From positions 1-64,000 of the forward strand of contig JAWRVZ010000630.1 of the NCBI GenBank assembly GCA_037043235.1: a stretch of DNA of 64,000 nt, given 5' to 3'. Positions 11,242 through 22,740 of the stretch are shown in pieces; the first letter of the stretch is position 1, and every line of letters begins with the position of its first letter. The notes below the pieces were generated by a model that was given only the letters and a program-made list of their open reading frames with translations, was not told the DNA's origin and did not search any database. This stretch comes from Rhodeus uyekii. Lineage: Eukaryota > Chordata > Actinopteri > Cypriniformes > Acheilognathidae. Both the position numbers and the translations under genes were made by a program.

Positions 11242-11690
11242 TTGAAGGTGGAGGCAAATGTTTCTTCACCAGATTTCATGAGTTCCCTTATGGTTTTGTC
11301 AACCCATTGAATGGATTTTAAGTCACGGATAAATTGGTAGTCCTTTAGATTTCCTCATCAGCCACAGCTTTCAGGGTCATTAAAACATTTAGGGTCCAAT
11401 GGTAAGAAAAGCCTTAGTTATAATGGTGTGTAACAAAGGGTTTTTGCATCCGACCACAGATTCCCAGACCAAATGATTAAATTTATCTGTCCAGTTTTCA
11501 CACATAGCAAGTCTCCTCTTGAAACCGTTGTGTGAGCAGTTACCTTCTGGAACAACCTGAAATGACAAAAGGATAGTATTGAGTTCTACACCAACATAAA
11601 CAGAAGTGTTGATTTAAAGGTACATTAAGGTCATCTATGTTTTTTCCAGCTCTTATTAAGTTTCCTCAAACAAGTGATAAAATGCTTGAT
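11206..11690. repeat. 5' flank / 5' UTR region of gene A, duplicated upstream of gene C
   Basis: About 480 bp directly upstream of the exon 1 ATG matches 54,760-55,190 in the same orientation, and a shorter stretch matches about 26,580-26,760 beside pseudogene B. It probably carries the promoter and non-coding 5' sequence. A possible splice donor is present on the minus strand near 11,545 (ggtaact). No confident TATA box or other site can be named. Confidence 0.6.
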
Positions 11691-11699
11691 ACTATGCCT

Positions 11700-12485
11700 T
11701 TACTTTTGGGGTACATGTATTTTCTTTCTCCGTTTTGTTGTAGTGTCTGTCGGGGGGGGTGGGGGGGGGGGGGGGGGGACTGCTTGTTTGTTTGATATGA
11801 TTTATGTTGTTTTTGTTTTCTCTTTTATTAGAGACAAGTAACAAGTTATTGGTGTGTTGCTATCTGGAGGATTCTTTGTCATGCTTATTATCTTTTGTAC
11901 TCCCCTTTGAGAACTTGTGAGAGAGACTGGTAGTTTTTTTAATCTCATTACAGTCAAGTTCATTCAGGTGGAGAAAAGGGTTTTAGGTAAGACGTCACAT
12001 GACTTACATCTACACATGTAGGAATGTTGTTTGTTAGAAACACCAGGTAAGGGGATTTGTGCCACACCTTGTTTTTTCTGTTTGTAAAGAGTGTAGGGAA
12101 ATTTATGGTGTCTCAGATGCTGAAGACTTTTTCTTTACTTTCTTTTCTTTAGCTTAGGATTAGTTACAATTTTTTTTGTAAGATTCTTTTCATTTATATT
12201 ATTTTCGTTTCTTTGGCACAATCCGGGTTCCCTTTTGTTCTCCTCAGATATCTTTGATGTTTATGATTTTTCTTATACAGCATTCATTATATGGTTATTT
12301 TTCTTTTGTGGTTTATTGGGTGATATATTTATTAAATGGTGATTTAATTGTCATTATTTGTGTGGTCTCGTTTTGTCCTCAACTCACACACAGTGGTCTT
12401 TATTGCGGTACTCATAACTTGGTTCAAAATGTACCCTCCCTAAATCCCTAGACCGTTAACAGCCAAGGGAGGGTTATAACAATGC
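11700..12485. repeat. Insertion relative to the paralogous copy, unclassified
   Basis: In the second copy the sequence passes from the tgatactatgc block straight to ...catgaatgattgtgtaac (about 55,220-55,250). Here the two parts are separated by about 785 bp. The insert has a long poly-G tract and, near its right end, accctccc ... gggagggt arms (12,433-12,475). No coding motif, LTR or clean TSD is evident. Confidence 0.45.
11750..11779 (+). repeat. Poly-G tract
   Basis: About 28 of 30 bases are G, with one T interruption. Likely G-quadruplex-prone and error-prone in sequencing. Confidence 0.9.
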
Positions 12486-12839
12486 TTTAAGAACATGAAC
12501 GATTGTGTAACATGAACAAATTGTGTAACAGAACTCAGGGCTGTAGCCATGTTCTCTTGTACTGAGTGTAATACTACCTCACACCATCAATAAAGTACTC
12601 TAGTAAATTATGTATACCCAGGTATATACACTAATCCCAGTTCAAAAAAAAAATCCAAAGAGCAGGTAATCCCAAAAGAAAAGCTATATCTTCACAATCC
12701 TTGTGCATGAGGTCAAAAAAAACCACAAGGCAAAGAAGTGACACCATTCATGAATGGACATTCTCTTTTGATCTACAAGTAATGAATGGAAAGCATACAA
12801 ATGTTGGTAAAAAATTAAGTTCTTCAACAAGAATGTGGT

Positions 12840-13524
12840 TGTCACGCTGTTGTGCCGGTGTGCGATGCGGAGAAGCGAAGAACACAGAGTTTCAAACAGA
12901 AATACTTTATTTACAAAAACTGGAAACAAAAGCGGCACTCGATGGTACAAAAAAAACGGAGAGCACGGAGGAGAGTACATCCACACACACAGAAGTTCCA
13001 ATAACATTGACACTACAATCACCGACGAGGGACAAGGGAAATATGAGGGTTTAAATACACGAGGACAAATGAGGATCAGCTGACATAATTAACAGGGTAA
13101 TGACTAACAAGACAGGAGCGGGGAGGATCTGAGAAACACAGGGGAACCCGGATGTGACAGACGCGACAAGACTGGAACAGGCGGAGGAAAAGACAGACCT
13201 AAAATACAAAACATCATAACACGGGTGGGAGGGTGGGAGGGTGGGAACCCTAACCCTAACCCTGGAGACCGGGTTACACAGAGTCCAGGAGGTTTCCAGG
13301 GTGGTGCAGGCTACTGAGGACCAGGGAGGTGCAAGGGGTTCAAGGAGCCATTCCAGGGGGAGTGTCTAAAGTGGTGCACGGGGAACAACGAGCCAGTCCA
13401 GGGGGAGTGTCCAAGGTGTCCTTTTTCCCACCCACCCCCAAAGTCACACTCTCACCCCCCCCCCCCCCCCCCCCCCCCCCCACAATTTTTTTTGAGAGGC
13501 ATCAGACGCGACAAGACTGTGACA
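12840..13524 (-). mobile_element. Solo LTR or small LTR-derived element
   Basis: Bounded by tgtcacgc... and ...actgtgaca with a perfect 5 bp TSD, gtggt (12,835-12,839 and 13,525-13,529). The second segmental copy has a single gtggt at about 55,850 with no insert. Read on the minus strand it starts TGTCACAGTCTTGTCGCG, resembling the LTR start at 16,553. It holds G-rich gggtgggagggt repeats (13,223-13,247), three ccctaa-type units and a poly-C tract (about 13,456-13,481). Confidence 0.7.
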
Positions 13525-13647
13525 GTGGTGATACAACAGGTAAACCATATTTCCTCTGCCCAGGAAATCTGACTTGCTCTACTACCCAACCACCATCTCC
13601 ATCTTCACCGGACAGTCTTTTGTATCAGTAAAATATTGTGTAATCTA

Positions 13648-15428
13648 TAGTGTTGTTGTCAAGACCACCTAAACCAAGTCCAAGACTTTGTGGGATTGAG
13701 ACCAAGACCAAGGCAGGGCGAGACTGAATCAAGATCTGTCTGACAAATGCCTTATATTTAATCAATAAATGCAGTTAGAATAATAAGAAACTACAAAGAG
13801 CAGTTGCTAATCAAATCACTGATAATAAAATTAATCTTTGTGTTGATGGGGTGACAAAGCAATTGCATCTAAATTGGTAGAATTACACCTACATAATGTT
13901 CAGATATATTATTTTTAGATAACATTTTGAATTTAGAAATGTGATGAAAAAATAAAATGATAGGTCTACTTTAAATATGATACTGAAATAAGAACATTAA
14001 ATGAGTGAATAACATAGCATTTGTTCAACCGATTTGTTCAAAGCAGCTGATTCATTTAGTAATTAAACAGCAAAAACCTTTGTCTAAAATTGGTCACTTA
14101 ACATTAACTTTATTGTTTGTTTTTTGAATACAGTGGAGTTCACTGTACTTCAACTCGTACTGCAGCTAGAAAAAGGAACAAAACCGGCAAAACTTAGTCG
14201 TCAGCATGACATTCCAGCAAACACCATTTAAGGATGGAAAAAGAAGGCCGACGTGATAAAAACAAATGTACGAGAAGTCTGTCTTTGATCCAGAAAGAAA
14301 ACTTAGACTGGCTGAGCACAAAGATGTCGACGATGCAGTGTTTCAGTGGTTCACAAATACACGAGCAGCAAACCTTCAAGCATTCAAAGATTCATGGCTT
14401 AAGACTCAAATGCGCACAGTTCTGGATGAGACTCTGAACATTTCAGCCGATGACTTCAAACAAATCGCAACAACACTGTTGTGTAAAAAGACACCAAAAA
14501 CACTAGCATCTCCATTATCATTTAATCTCATTTTTCTCATTTACATCATGTACATCGATAAATTTTAATGTTCTTTCTTGAGGGTTGTTATCTTTGGGCT
14601 CTGACAGCCGGCTGCGCTTCCACTATCACTCTGACAGCTGCGCTGATAGGCTGTCTGACCTGTAAATCATGCAAGAAAACGTGATTGGCTGTGCTGCCAT
14701 GAGGGCGGGCTCTTCTCTTAAAGGCACGAGCACAGCGCAGCGCAGAGAGGAGAGATGGAGAGACTACTTTTTTCCTTTCTGTTCTGATTCTGACTTGTTT
14801 GTTTTCTTATTGTGTGAATTTCATGCACAAGCACTGTGTATGGATTATCTGCATCTGAGGGTTATATGTGGGGAAATCTGTAATATTTTATATGGGTTGC
14901 ATGTTAATATATGATATATGGGTTATCTCGCGAAACGGTTATCTCGATGCTTTTTCCCGACCCCCGATGCCGTCGACATAACCGAACTCCACTGTATTTT
15001 CACAAAATCATGTAATATTGCTAATGTCATATGTTATTTTTATGTCATACATAAAAACAAGATCTTACAAATTCATTTTTACAATCATATATTGAATTTT
15101 GAGGGCATTTATACTAATTTGGGGCATTTTTTTAGACAATCCTGCTATGATTCTAAACCCGACACCACAATAACAAAAATAAATCACATTAGATATTAGT
15201 TACTGATTAGGGAGTAAGATTGACATCAAAATCACATTAATATTAACAAATAAAACAGACAACGCACCAGCAATTTAGTGATATCACAAATGTGGCCTTG
15301 ACCGATCTTGAGATAAAGTCCAGAGTACTCATAGTCTAAGACAAGAGAGTACAAATGCAGTCGAGATCAAGACAAGACCAAGACCTTCCAAATTTGGTCT
15401 TAAGACTACACTATGTACTACAACACTA
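13648..15428. mobile_element. hAT-like element (tagtgttgtag family) carrying a nested Tigger
   Basis: Starts tagtgttgttgtcaagacc and ends gtactacaacacta; it is a relative of 9729-10,948 in the opposite orientation (shared caataaatgcagtt block). No matching TSD could be read, so the ends may have been rearranged. A Tigger-like element occupies 14,133-14,995. Confidence 0.6.
14133..14995 (+). mobile_element. Decayed Tigger/pogo transposon with transposase N-terminal fragment
   Basis: Begins cagtggagttcactgtactt after TA and ends ...cgacataaccgaactccactg followed by TA. Frames at 14,160-14,400 encode the helix-turn-helix of a pogo/Tigger (CENP-B-like) transposase: KLSRQHDIPANTI, a stop, then after a frame change LRLAEHKDVDDAVFQWFTNT. 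The DDE catalytic part is missing, and unrelated sequence shared with 30,030-30,150 fills 14,580-14,760. Non-functional. Confidence 0.75.
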
Positions 15429-15436
15429 TGTTGTAT

Positions 15437-16784
15437 TAAAGTGTTTTCTGTTTTGACCTCTGAATCTGCTCCGTGTTTCTCCTCATTTCTCTCCACATTG
15501 CATGCCAGCCCCCTAAGGTAACAGAATGATCGACCGGGTTAGTCACCCAAGAACTACTTCTTCGTGATGGATTACCACTTGCGGTTCATCATGATTGCAG
15601 AAAAGAACCAGGATTTTTTCCAGTTTGTTCTGGATTCAACACGCTGTTCTGGATTGGGGCGGACTTTCACCATTCTAGAGATCCCCCGGACACCGCTGGA
15701 CTGAGTTGGCGGGAAGCTATTGCGCAGTGTCTGGAGAGAGTCTATCCTCGGTCCAGACAGCGCCTGAGCCCGCTGCGACCGAGCCCACACTCCCGAGCTC
15801 TGCGGCCGAGCCGATTGAACTGTGTCCCCAGGCCTCTTTCCCCAGTCTGGACCTCCCCTAGCTGGAGTCGCCAGATTTCCCACCCAGCCTCCCTCTCCCA
15901 CCACCTCTACCCAGCCTGTGCCCTGCCCTGTCTCCGCCTGTTTCCCGCGCCCCTACTCTGGCTCCCGTTAACACCTGGGAGCTGTCATGCGTTGGCGGCA
16001 CACCGGAATCACGGGGCACTGAGGTTCCACTTCCGACCTCAGTGCCCCTCATTCCAACTCAGCCCGTCGAGGCATCGGCGTCACCTCCACTCCTCTCTCC
16101 CTCAGTCCCACCGACGTCCCTCAGCCATGCCTCTCCTGCGGGCTCCATCGTCCCTCCAGTGTCACCTTGGTCGGTCATCACCTGGCCTCCACCGGCGGCT
16201 CCGGCTGGCTCCTCCTTCCCCCCCGGTTCCACCTTCATCCTCCGTCCCTCTAAGTCAGTCCTCGGTCCTGCCGCTGGTCCTTCGGAGGCTCGTCAGTCCG
16301 GCTCTTTCTCGGCCTCCGGAGCCAGCAGCATCACTCAGATCCCTCGGCCCATCGGCTCCACCCTGGTGCCTAGCCCCTTGTCCCACCTGATCTTCCCTTG
16401 ACTACTCCCTCTGCCTGGCCCCCTTTCCCACCTGCTCCACCTTGGACTTTGTAAATACTGTGTGGACTCATGATTCTTGTTCCACGTTCTGTCCTGTCCT
16501 CCCCCTGGTCCCCCTCCGCTGTTGGTCAGCGCCTTCAGGAAGGGGGAGCTACTGTCACAGTCATGTCACGTCCCACCTGTGTGTTCCTTCTTTGTTTCCG
16601 TAGATTGTCTTGTAACTACTCCCCCTAGTTTGTTGCCAGGTGCTCCTTTTTCCCCCAGCTATTTATACCGTCATGTTCTCCACTGTCCTTGTCTATGTGC
16701 CAAGTTTATGGATGTATTCCTGATGCTAATGTTACACTGTTGAGTGTCGTTTTATTTTGCGTTTTGCTATTAAAGTGTTCAACA
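15437..16784 (+). mobile_element. Decayed LTR retrotransposon remnant (Gypsy-like) with 3' LTR
   Basis: A GC-rich island. The 3' part has a polypurine tract (aggaagggggagctac, 16,537-16,552) directly before an LTR-like segment, TGTCACAGTCATGTCACG ... GTGTTCAACA, at 16,553-16,784. Upstream lies a proline/serine-rich gag-like reading frame with stops and frame changes (plus-strand frames at 15,815-16,401). No protease, RT or integrase remains. The Gypsy call is an inference from LTR style and the proline-rich gag. Confidence 0.55.
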
Positions 16785-16789
16785 GTGTT

Positions 16790-17218
16790 TTTATGATTTT
16801 TCCCAAATAATATGATTATTATGGTTTGAGTCATAGAAATGAATACAAACATAATTCATAAAATGACTTGTTGGTGATAAATATGTAAATGTGCATTTTT
16901 TAAATTATATTTGTTTTATCCTTATAGAAGTTATTTATTTTTTAGATTTATCCAAATTTGACTGATTGAGGTTGTTACATTGGTCACTCAAGTCTCACAG
17001 ACTGATTCATCTGAAATTTAAAGAAAATGATTATATAGACGTTACAGCGACAGGGTGAGGGTACTACACAAAAATATTTTTTATTGCCTGACCGTTTCAT
17101 GTGATTTATACCTGGTTTAGTTTATGTCCATTTAAAATTAAGTTAGAGTTTCTCTTCTTAAAAATCAGACTTAAAGCAGTTGAGGCAGTTATAATTAAAG
17201 TACAAAACAAAGGTCCAC

Positions 17219-17225
<7 letters not shown>
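16790..17225. repeat. Segmental duplication block, left of the LTR retroelement (copy 1)
   Basis: Matches about 57,855-58,190 in the same orientation. It shares the stretch starting at atgattattatggtttgagt and the downstream acagcgacagggtgagggt block. Together with 24,335-25,830 it forms one block that is continuous at 57.86-59.53 kb. Confidence 0.8.

Positions 17226-17267
<42 letters not shown>
17226..17267. repeat. (TA)n microsatellite, target of a retroelement
   Basis: A pure TA run interrupted at its right end by the LTR retroelement. TA repeats resume at 24,333. Confidence 0.9.
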
Positions 17268-17269
<2 letters not shown>

Positions 17270-18789
17270 AAAGATACTATTCGGAAATCCATTGCCGCTT
17301 GAATATATATTATTTTATTTTTCCTATTTATACCTATATCCTTTTCTTTTTCTTATTTTTCATATGCTTCTTTGTCTTATTTTTTCAGATGTTATTTTCC
17401 TTTCTGATTTGGATGATTTGTAAAGAGTGATTTATAATCAAGTTAGGGATTTTTATTTAGTTAAAAACTTTCTTTACTTTTCTGTAGTTTTCCATTGAGT
17501 AAGGATGAATATTGTCAGCACTTCTCAACAGATAGAACATGTTATCAGAATGTTTTGGTTGAGAGTTGAAGCCTGAGCCGAGTTCAGCCTTGGAGAATCT
17601 GTATTGGTGAGGTGATTAGCTGGCACCATAAAACGTGTTGTTCTCGACAAGCCACGTCACAAACCCGTCAACCATGTGATCAACGAAGATATGCTTCAGA
17701 CTGTCTGCGCTTGTGTGGAAAATTACTAGTTTTGTTTTTCTTGCTTTCTTTCTTTCTTAGCCAATCAGAGTCATTTAAACGTCATCATTGACGTAGTTAG
17801 CACCCTCTGTTAGAGTATAATTGCTGTAACAATGTTATTGTAATTGGGGCGGCCTACGAACTCCTTGTGAGACCTGAAGCTGGCTTCTGCTGATGAAACT
17901 GCAAACTAAACTTCACTAAAATTTATTCTATTGACTGCACTTCTGACTCCTGGTCTTCATTCAACATATCTGGTCCTCGGGTCTTAACTGTAAATTCCCC
18001 TACAGTTAATGGTGGAGAGTGCGCGGGCAATTCATTCTTCGATGACATCCCTGGTCGAACAACAAACAAGGTAGAAAGTGTTAGGGCTGTTTGAGTGGAA
18101 GAGACTGGAAAGGGGATCGGGGAAGCTTCACTCAGACGTGAGTGGGGAGTACCGACGCTGGTTAGATTCCAGGGGGTACACGTAATTATGCCAGCCTTAT
18201 GATTTTAAAGATTATATGGTTTTTGATGGTGTAATAGTCGCTGGTATCCGTAACACTGGTTAGATTCCAGGTAAGCAGAAGGCATCGCCGAAACGCACTT
18301 TAAGGGGACAGTAAGTCGCTGACGGGAGTGTAAGACACTGGAGAAGAACACGGGTTAGATTCCCGGTTCCGGAACACGGGTTAGAGTCCCGGTTTCATTC
18401 GGTTCAGTGGCACCATGAACCTGACTTGATCTCTTCCAGTTCAGACAGGGGCGCCCCGAAGTTAGGGAATCAGGCAGTTAGGGACTAAAGCATTAGTTAG
18501 TTATAAAATAAATAATATAACATGAATATAGGGCTAACTTGTTTGCCAGGGATGCCTCTGGAACAATTCCTGCAAAAGTAAAATTTTACGAGAAAATTTT
18601 GTGACCCGAATTGGTTTGGATCAGGATATGTGACTTGGTGTTTTTGTAGTATACTTTGTGGTTTCATCAAGCAGAAGCCACAGCTGTGTTATTCAAAGAT
18701 CGCCGCCTCCATCTCTTCCTACCATGACTTGAGTATTAACTTTGACTAAAATATGGCTAACAATAACTGAGTAGTCTGATTATTACTGA

Positions 18790-19110
18790 TTAATTAAATG
18801 AGCAGAAGAGAAAATGCTGTAAACAGCGCTGCTTCTCAAAGTGAATTTTCAGAGCTCAGGAGGAAAATGGTCAGTCTGTGTTTTTAATTCTGAGTGTAAA
18901 AACAAGGTTGGAAGTCATGATAAAATAACGAAACAGAGAAGAGATCAAATGCTGTAAACAGCTCCGCTTCTCAAAGTAAATTTGGTCAGTCTGTGTTTTT
19001 AATTCTGATTGTAAAAATAAGGTTGGAAGTCATGATAAAATAACGAAACGGAGAAGAGAATATATTAAAGGCTGTACACAGCTTTGCTTTTCAAAAGCAA
19101 AATTTCAGAG
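18790..19110 (+). repeat. Three tandem ~105-145 bp repeats inside the LTR element
   Basis: Three imperfect copies start at about 18,802, 18,947 and 19,050. Each opens with gagaagag...aatgctgtaaacagc and contains gcttctcaaag. The first two also share gtcagtctgtgttttt and ggttggaagtcatgataaaa. They lie in the leader region of the element. Confidence 0.75.
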
Positions 19111-21789
19111 CTCAGTAAGAAAATGCTCCTAGTTTTAATTTGATTGGAAAGTTGTGAGCAAAGAAAGAGCCTGAACGATATAAATGTCTGCTAGATGTGA
19201 TAAAGTGACATATTTCTGGTGTTTAGATTTGAAAAGAAGATCAGTGTCTGATATACCGACATTTACGTTTTCGTCTGGAAAAGAACAAAAATAAGATTAA
19301 AGTCTTAAGGAATTCTTTTGAAAGGAAGATTTGTAATGAGAAGTTTTATAGTGAATGGATAAGGATAAATTGCGTCAAATTACAGACAATGACTCCAAAA
19401 GATGGGAGTTTCAGTAATATGTAATTCGCAAAAAGACCACTATAAAAATTATAATTCTTTGAAAACGTATTTTTGGGCAAAGATTTCTGAAACAGGCCAG
19501 AGTCAAAATAAAGTAGATAAATGTTGAAAGTTTACAAAAATGCAGTGTTCCAGTCCTTGAATCCAGTCCAGAGTTTTCTCTCTCTCATTCAAAGTCAGCT
19601 AAATGCTGTTATCTGAGTCTGTGTCGTCAGTGATAAACAATTTACAGGAAGTGTTCCAGTGAAAATCATAGACACAGAGACGTTAAAGGAAATCATGTTA
19701 CAGGCAGTTCAAAACTTTTAAAAGTTCCACATTTATGATTGTGCACATTAAATTTGTTGTTAAAAGTTTCAACAACTAAATGCCTTTAAAGAGGAGTTTT
19801 AAAAATAAATTTAAATAAGTTAAATAAAAATGAAGACCTGATTATAAAAGGGAGATTAAATTGTTTGATTAAATTGTTATGACCAGTAATTTTTGTTTTG
19901 TCTCATCTTAGTCTCCACCATGGTACAAGGCTGATGGAGTAGACAATGGTGATAGCGATGCTGAGATTAAACACAGATAATAAGCTATGCTGTTGTTTTG
20001 AATATGTTAATGGGTTTTACTGATAACATACTGCTGTTATTAACCGGTCTCCCTGTTTTGAACACTATCAGGCAGTCGAAATAACTCTGGTGGTTCTTGA
20101 ATGCACCTTCCCTAAGTTCCAGAGAATACCTGAACCTGAAGAAAACTCGAAGATCCGCAAAGGGAATGAAAGGGTTAATACAGTTGAGCACGAGGGCGAA
20201 TGCCAAAGACGGGTAAGATCCCCTAATGGCCACGTAGAGGGACAACCTAAGGCAGGCTTTTGCTGCCGCTCCTGAGCATCTACCCAAAAACAGGGGAAGG
20301 GAGATGTTTTCTGTGACAACTGGATGAGAGTTGAGAGGATGTCTGTGGTTGGCTAGTAGCATCCTTCAGAGGGGGGACCTGTTAAATTGCAGAAGTCTGC
20401 CCCAAAACTGAGTTCCTCCATACCAGGTCACTGCAACCGCATTCCTTGACAAGTGTCCCCAACTTGTAGAAGATGCCAGGGGGAGACCCTGAAGAGGTTG
20501 TTTATAAAGAGATAATGGGAATGTGCTTTCAAGAGCTGGCTGAGAACATGATGTGATTGACCTTTAGTTGTTGTGGAGACCATAACAAAACTTTATAATA
20601 TCAAGAACATGATATTGGGTTGGCTTATGGGAATTAACTGAAAATTAATAGAAATTGAACTAATATGTCTCTATCATAGTTTTCACTCCTGCAGGTCGTT
20701 AGACATGGTGGTGACTAAAGATGAAGAGCGTTTTTTACAGATTAAAGATGGTCTGGATAACAAAGGTTAAGTGAATTTTTAACAAAGTAAACTTAGTAAT
20801 GCTCCTAGCATGCTTTGAGATGATAAAAATGGGTCTAATTGAGTTAAATATTTACATTTAAGAAATTTGTGAATGATTATGGTTTCTAAATGGCAAATAA
20901 TTTACTATTGCATTCTGCCAAAAAGTTAGTCTTAGACTGCTGAGGAAAACTGTTGGCTGAGAGAGAGATTGTGAGTGGAGGCTGGGTATGACACTCTGTT
21001 ATCAAAATGATAAAGGAACTAAAACAACCTAGCAAACTTCTCTAAAAACGAATGAATTATAAACAGACATTATTTTAAACTGAATAAGTTAAACCTAGAG
21101 AAGATTTTAAAGCTTAAATCTTTGTAGAATAAATACCAGAAGTAAACCTTGAATATGAGCGATTTGTATTCATGTCTGAGTGTGTGTGAGTTTTGTATGT
21201 CCACATAGTGCACATGTTGTCATTAACCTCTGGAATGAGTGTTTGATCATTACAGATGGGTTAAGTGAAATGACATCTATACAGAAGCCGAGAATTCTGA
21301 TTGAATTTGATGAAAAGACGACACCATACATGGGACGAGCTTTAATTGGACTGAATATCCAGCTCTGTCTGCTAGTGGTAAATATGACTACTTTTGGGGT
21401 CCATTATGGGGTTTAAAACCCTTGTCTAAATTCAACTGAGGGTCTAAATTTAAATACTATCAACTATGAGTGATCCGAGTGTTATAGACTTGACGTTATA
21501 AGACTTGACGGCAGAGATAGTGTGACACATTGGCTAAAGTCACCCTCCAAATTATCCAGAGAGCACCCTCACATTTATGAAGGCTGGTGGGCGATCAAAG
21601 GAGTGAAATTAACTTATAAAAAGTTTTTATTGATTTTCATCCATTAAGAGGATGCATGACATTAGATCAGCCATTCATACAAAAGGGTTAATGAAACAGC
21701 AGCTATGAGACTGTCTGTGTGACTTAGGGATTAAAGCACAAGTAATATTTTCAAAGATAAACTCAAGGGCAGAACATTTACTTACTGAG

Positions 21790-22740
21790 TAATTAGAAGG
21801 TTTGAAACTCAGTTAATAATATTGAATTCGTCTAAATCTGTTATCTGCCCTAATATATAGACCTCCAAACAGGAATGGGGATTTTATACATGAGTTCTCT
21901 GAACTTTTATTGGGATGGTCCCTTCTTTTGACAATATTTTTAATTTTGAGAGACTTCAACATAAATGTTTGTGGTTCTTTAAAGCCCTTGGCGAAAGATT
22001 TTGTACCTTTATTAGAGCCTTTTGATTTTTTTTTACAGTATGTTTCTGGCCCAACACACGAGTTATAAATGATATTCTACCTAGTGTGGATTTTAGAAAG
22101 TGTTGTTTTTCATTACTGTTAACTCTAACTGCGTCATTTGATACCGTTGACCATAAGATTTTCATTGAGTGTCTTTGAGATTTGGTTGGCATTGAGGGTT
22201 TAGCCCTGGAATGATTTTACTCATATCTAAAAGATAGGACTTATTTTAGTCAATCCTGGGATTTTCTTTTCATCCGTTACCCCTCTCTTGTATGGGATCC
22301 CTCATGGCTCAATTTGGGGCCAGTTTTGTTCTCCCTCTATATGCTTCCTTTGGGAGTGATTTTGAAAAATATGCCATTCATTATAATTTGTATGCTAATG
22401 ACTCTCACATTTATTATCAAGTATCCATTCAATCTTTGTTTGAATGTTTAGATAACGTTAAGTGCTGGCTAACAATTTTCTCCAGATGAATGAGTCTGAG
22501 TTTATTTTATTTGGTAATAAGGGATGTCTTTGTGATGTCATTGACTGCCCGGGATTCCTTTCAGGGAAAAATCTTTATAGTTTGAAAAACCTAGGCTCGG
22601 TTTATTTCATAGTGTGCTAAAAACTCATTTGTTAGTGTGTATTATGCTTTATTTATGCTTTCATTAATTTTTTATTTGGTTAGCACTTCGGTTTCCACAT
22701 AGTGGTGTTGAAAGTGCTTTATAAACAAGGTTGAGTTGAG
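21790..22740 (+). pseudogene. Decayed L2-type LINE ORF2
   Basis: Plus-strand remnants in order: an endonuclease piece (YRPPNRNGDFIHEFSELL... then RDFNINVC), an RT motif A remnant (TASFDTVDHKIFIEC) and an RT B/C remnant (PLYASFGSDFEKYAIHYNLYAND, where an active copy would have YADD). The 3' tail runs gtgttgaaagtgctttataaac. There are many stops and frame changes. It is nested in the LTR retroelement interior. Confidence 0.7.

Noticed and set aside
12701..13083. Overlapping plus- and minus-strand frames of 80-117 codons
   Set aside because: They cross the border of the LTR-like insert at 12,840 and show no family motif.
13240..13262. Telomere or interstitial telomeric array
   Set aside because: Only about three ccctaa-type units, inside an LTR-like insert with its own TSD.
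15815..16401. 191- and 119-codon plus-strand frames in GC-rich DNA
   Set aside because: Overlapping proline/serine-rich frames without splice signals, directly before a polypurine tract and LTR. Better explained as a decayed retroelement gag region than a host gene.
20370..20390. Second polypurine tract (agaggggggacctg) as start of another LTR
   Set aside because: The following segment has no matching partner LTR in the window and no clear CA end with TSD. Kept only as a possibility.
22292..22489. Small independent gene of 65 codons
   Set aside because: It aligns in order with the B/C region of an L2 reverse transcriptase and lies in a decayed LINE.
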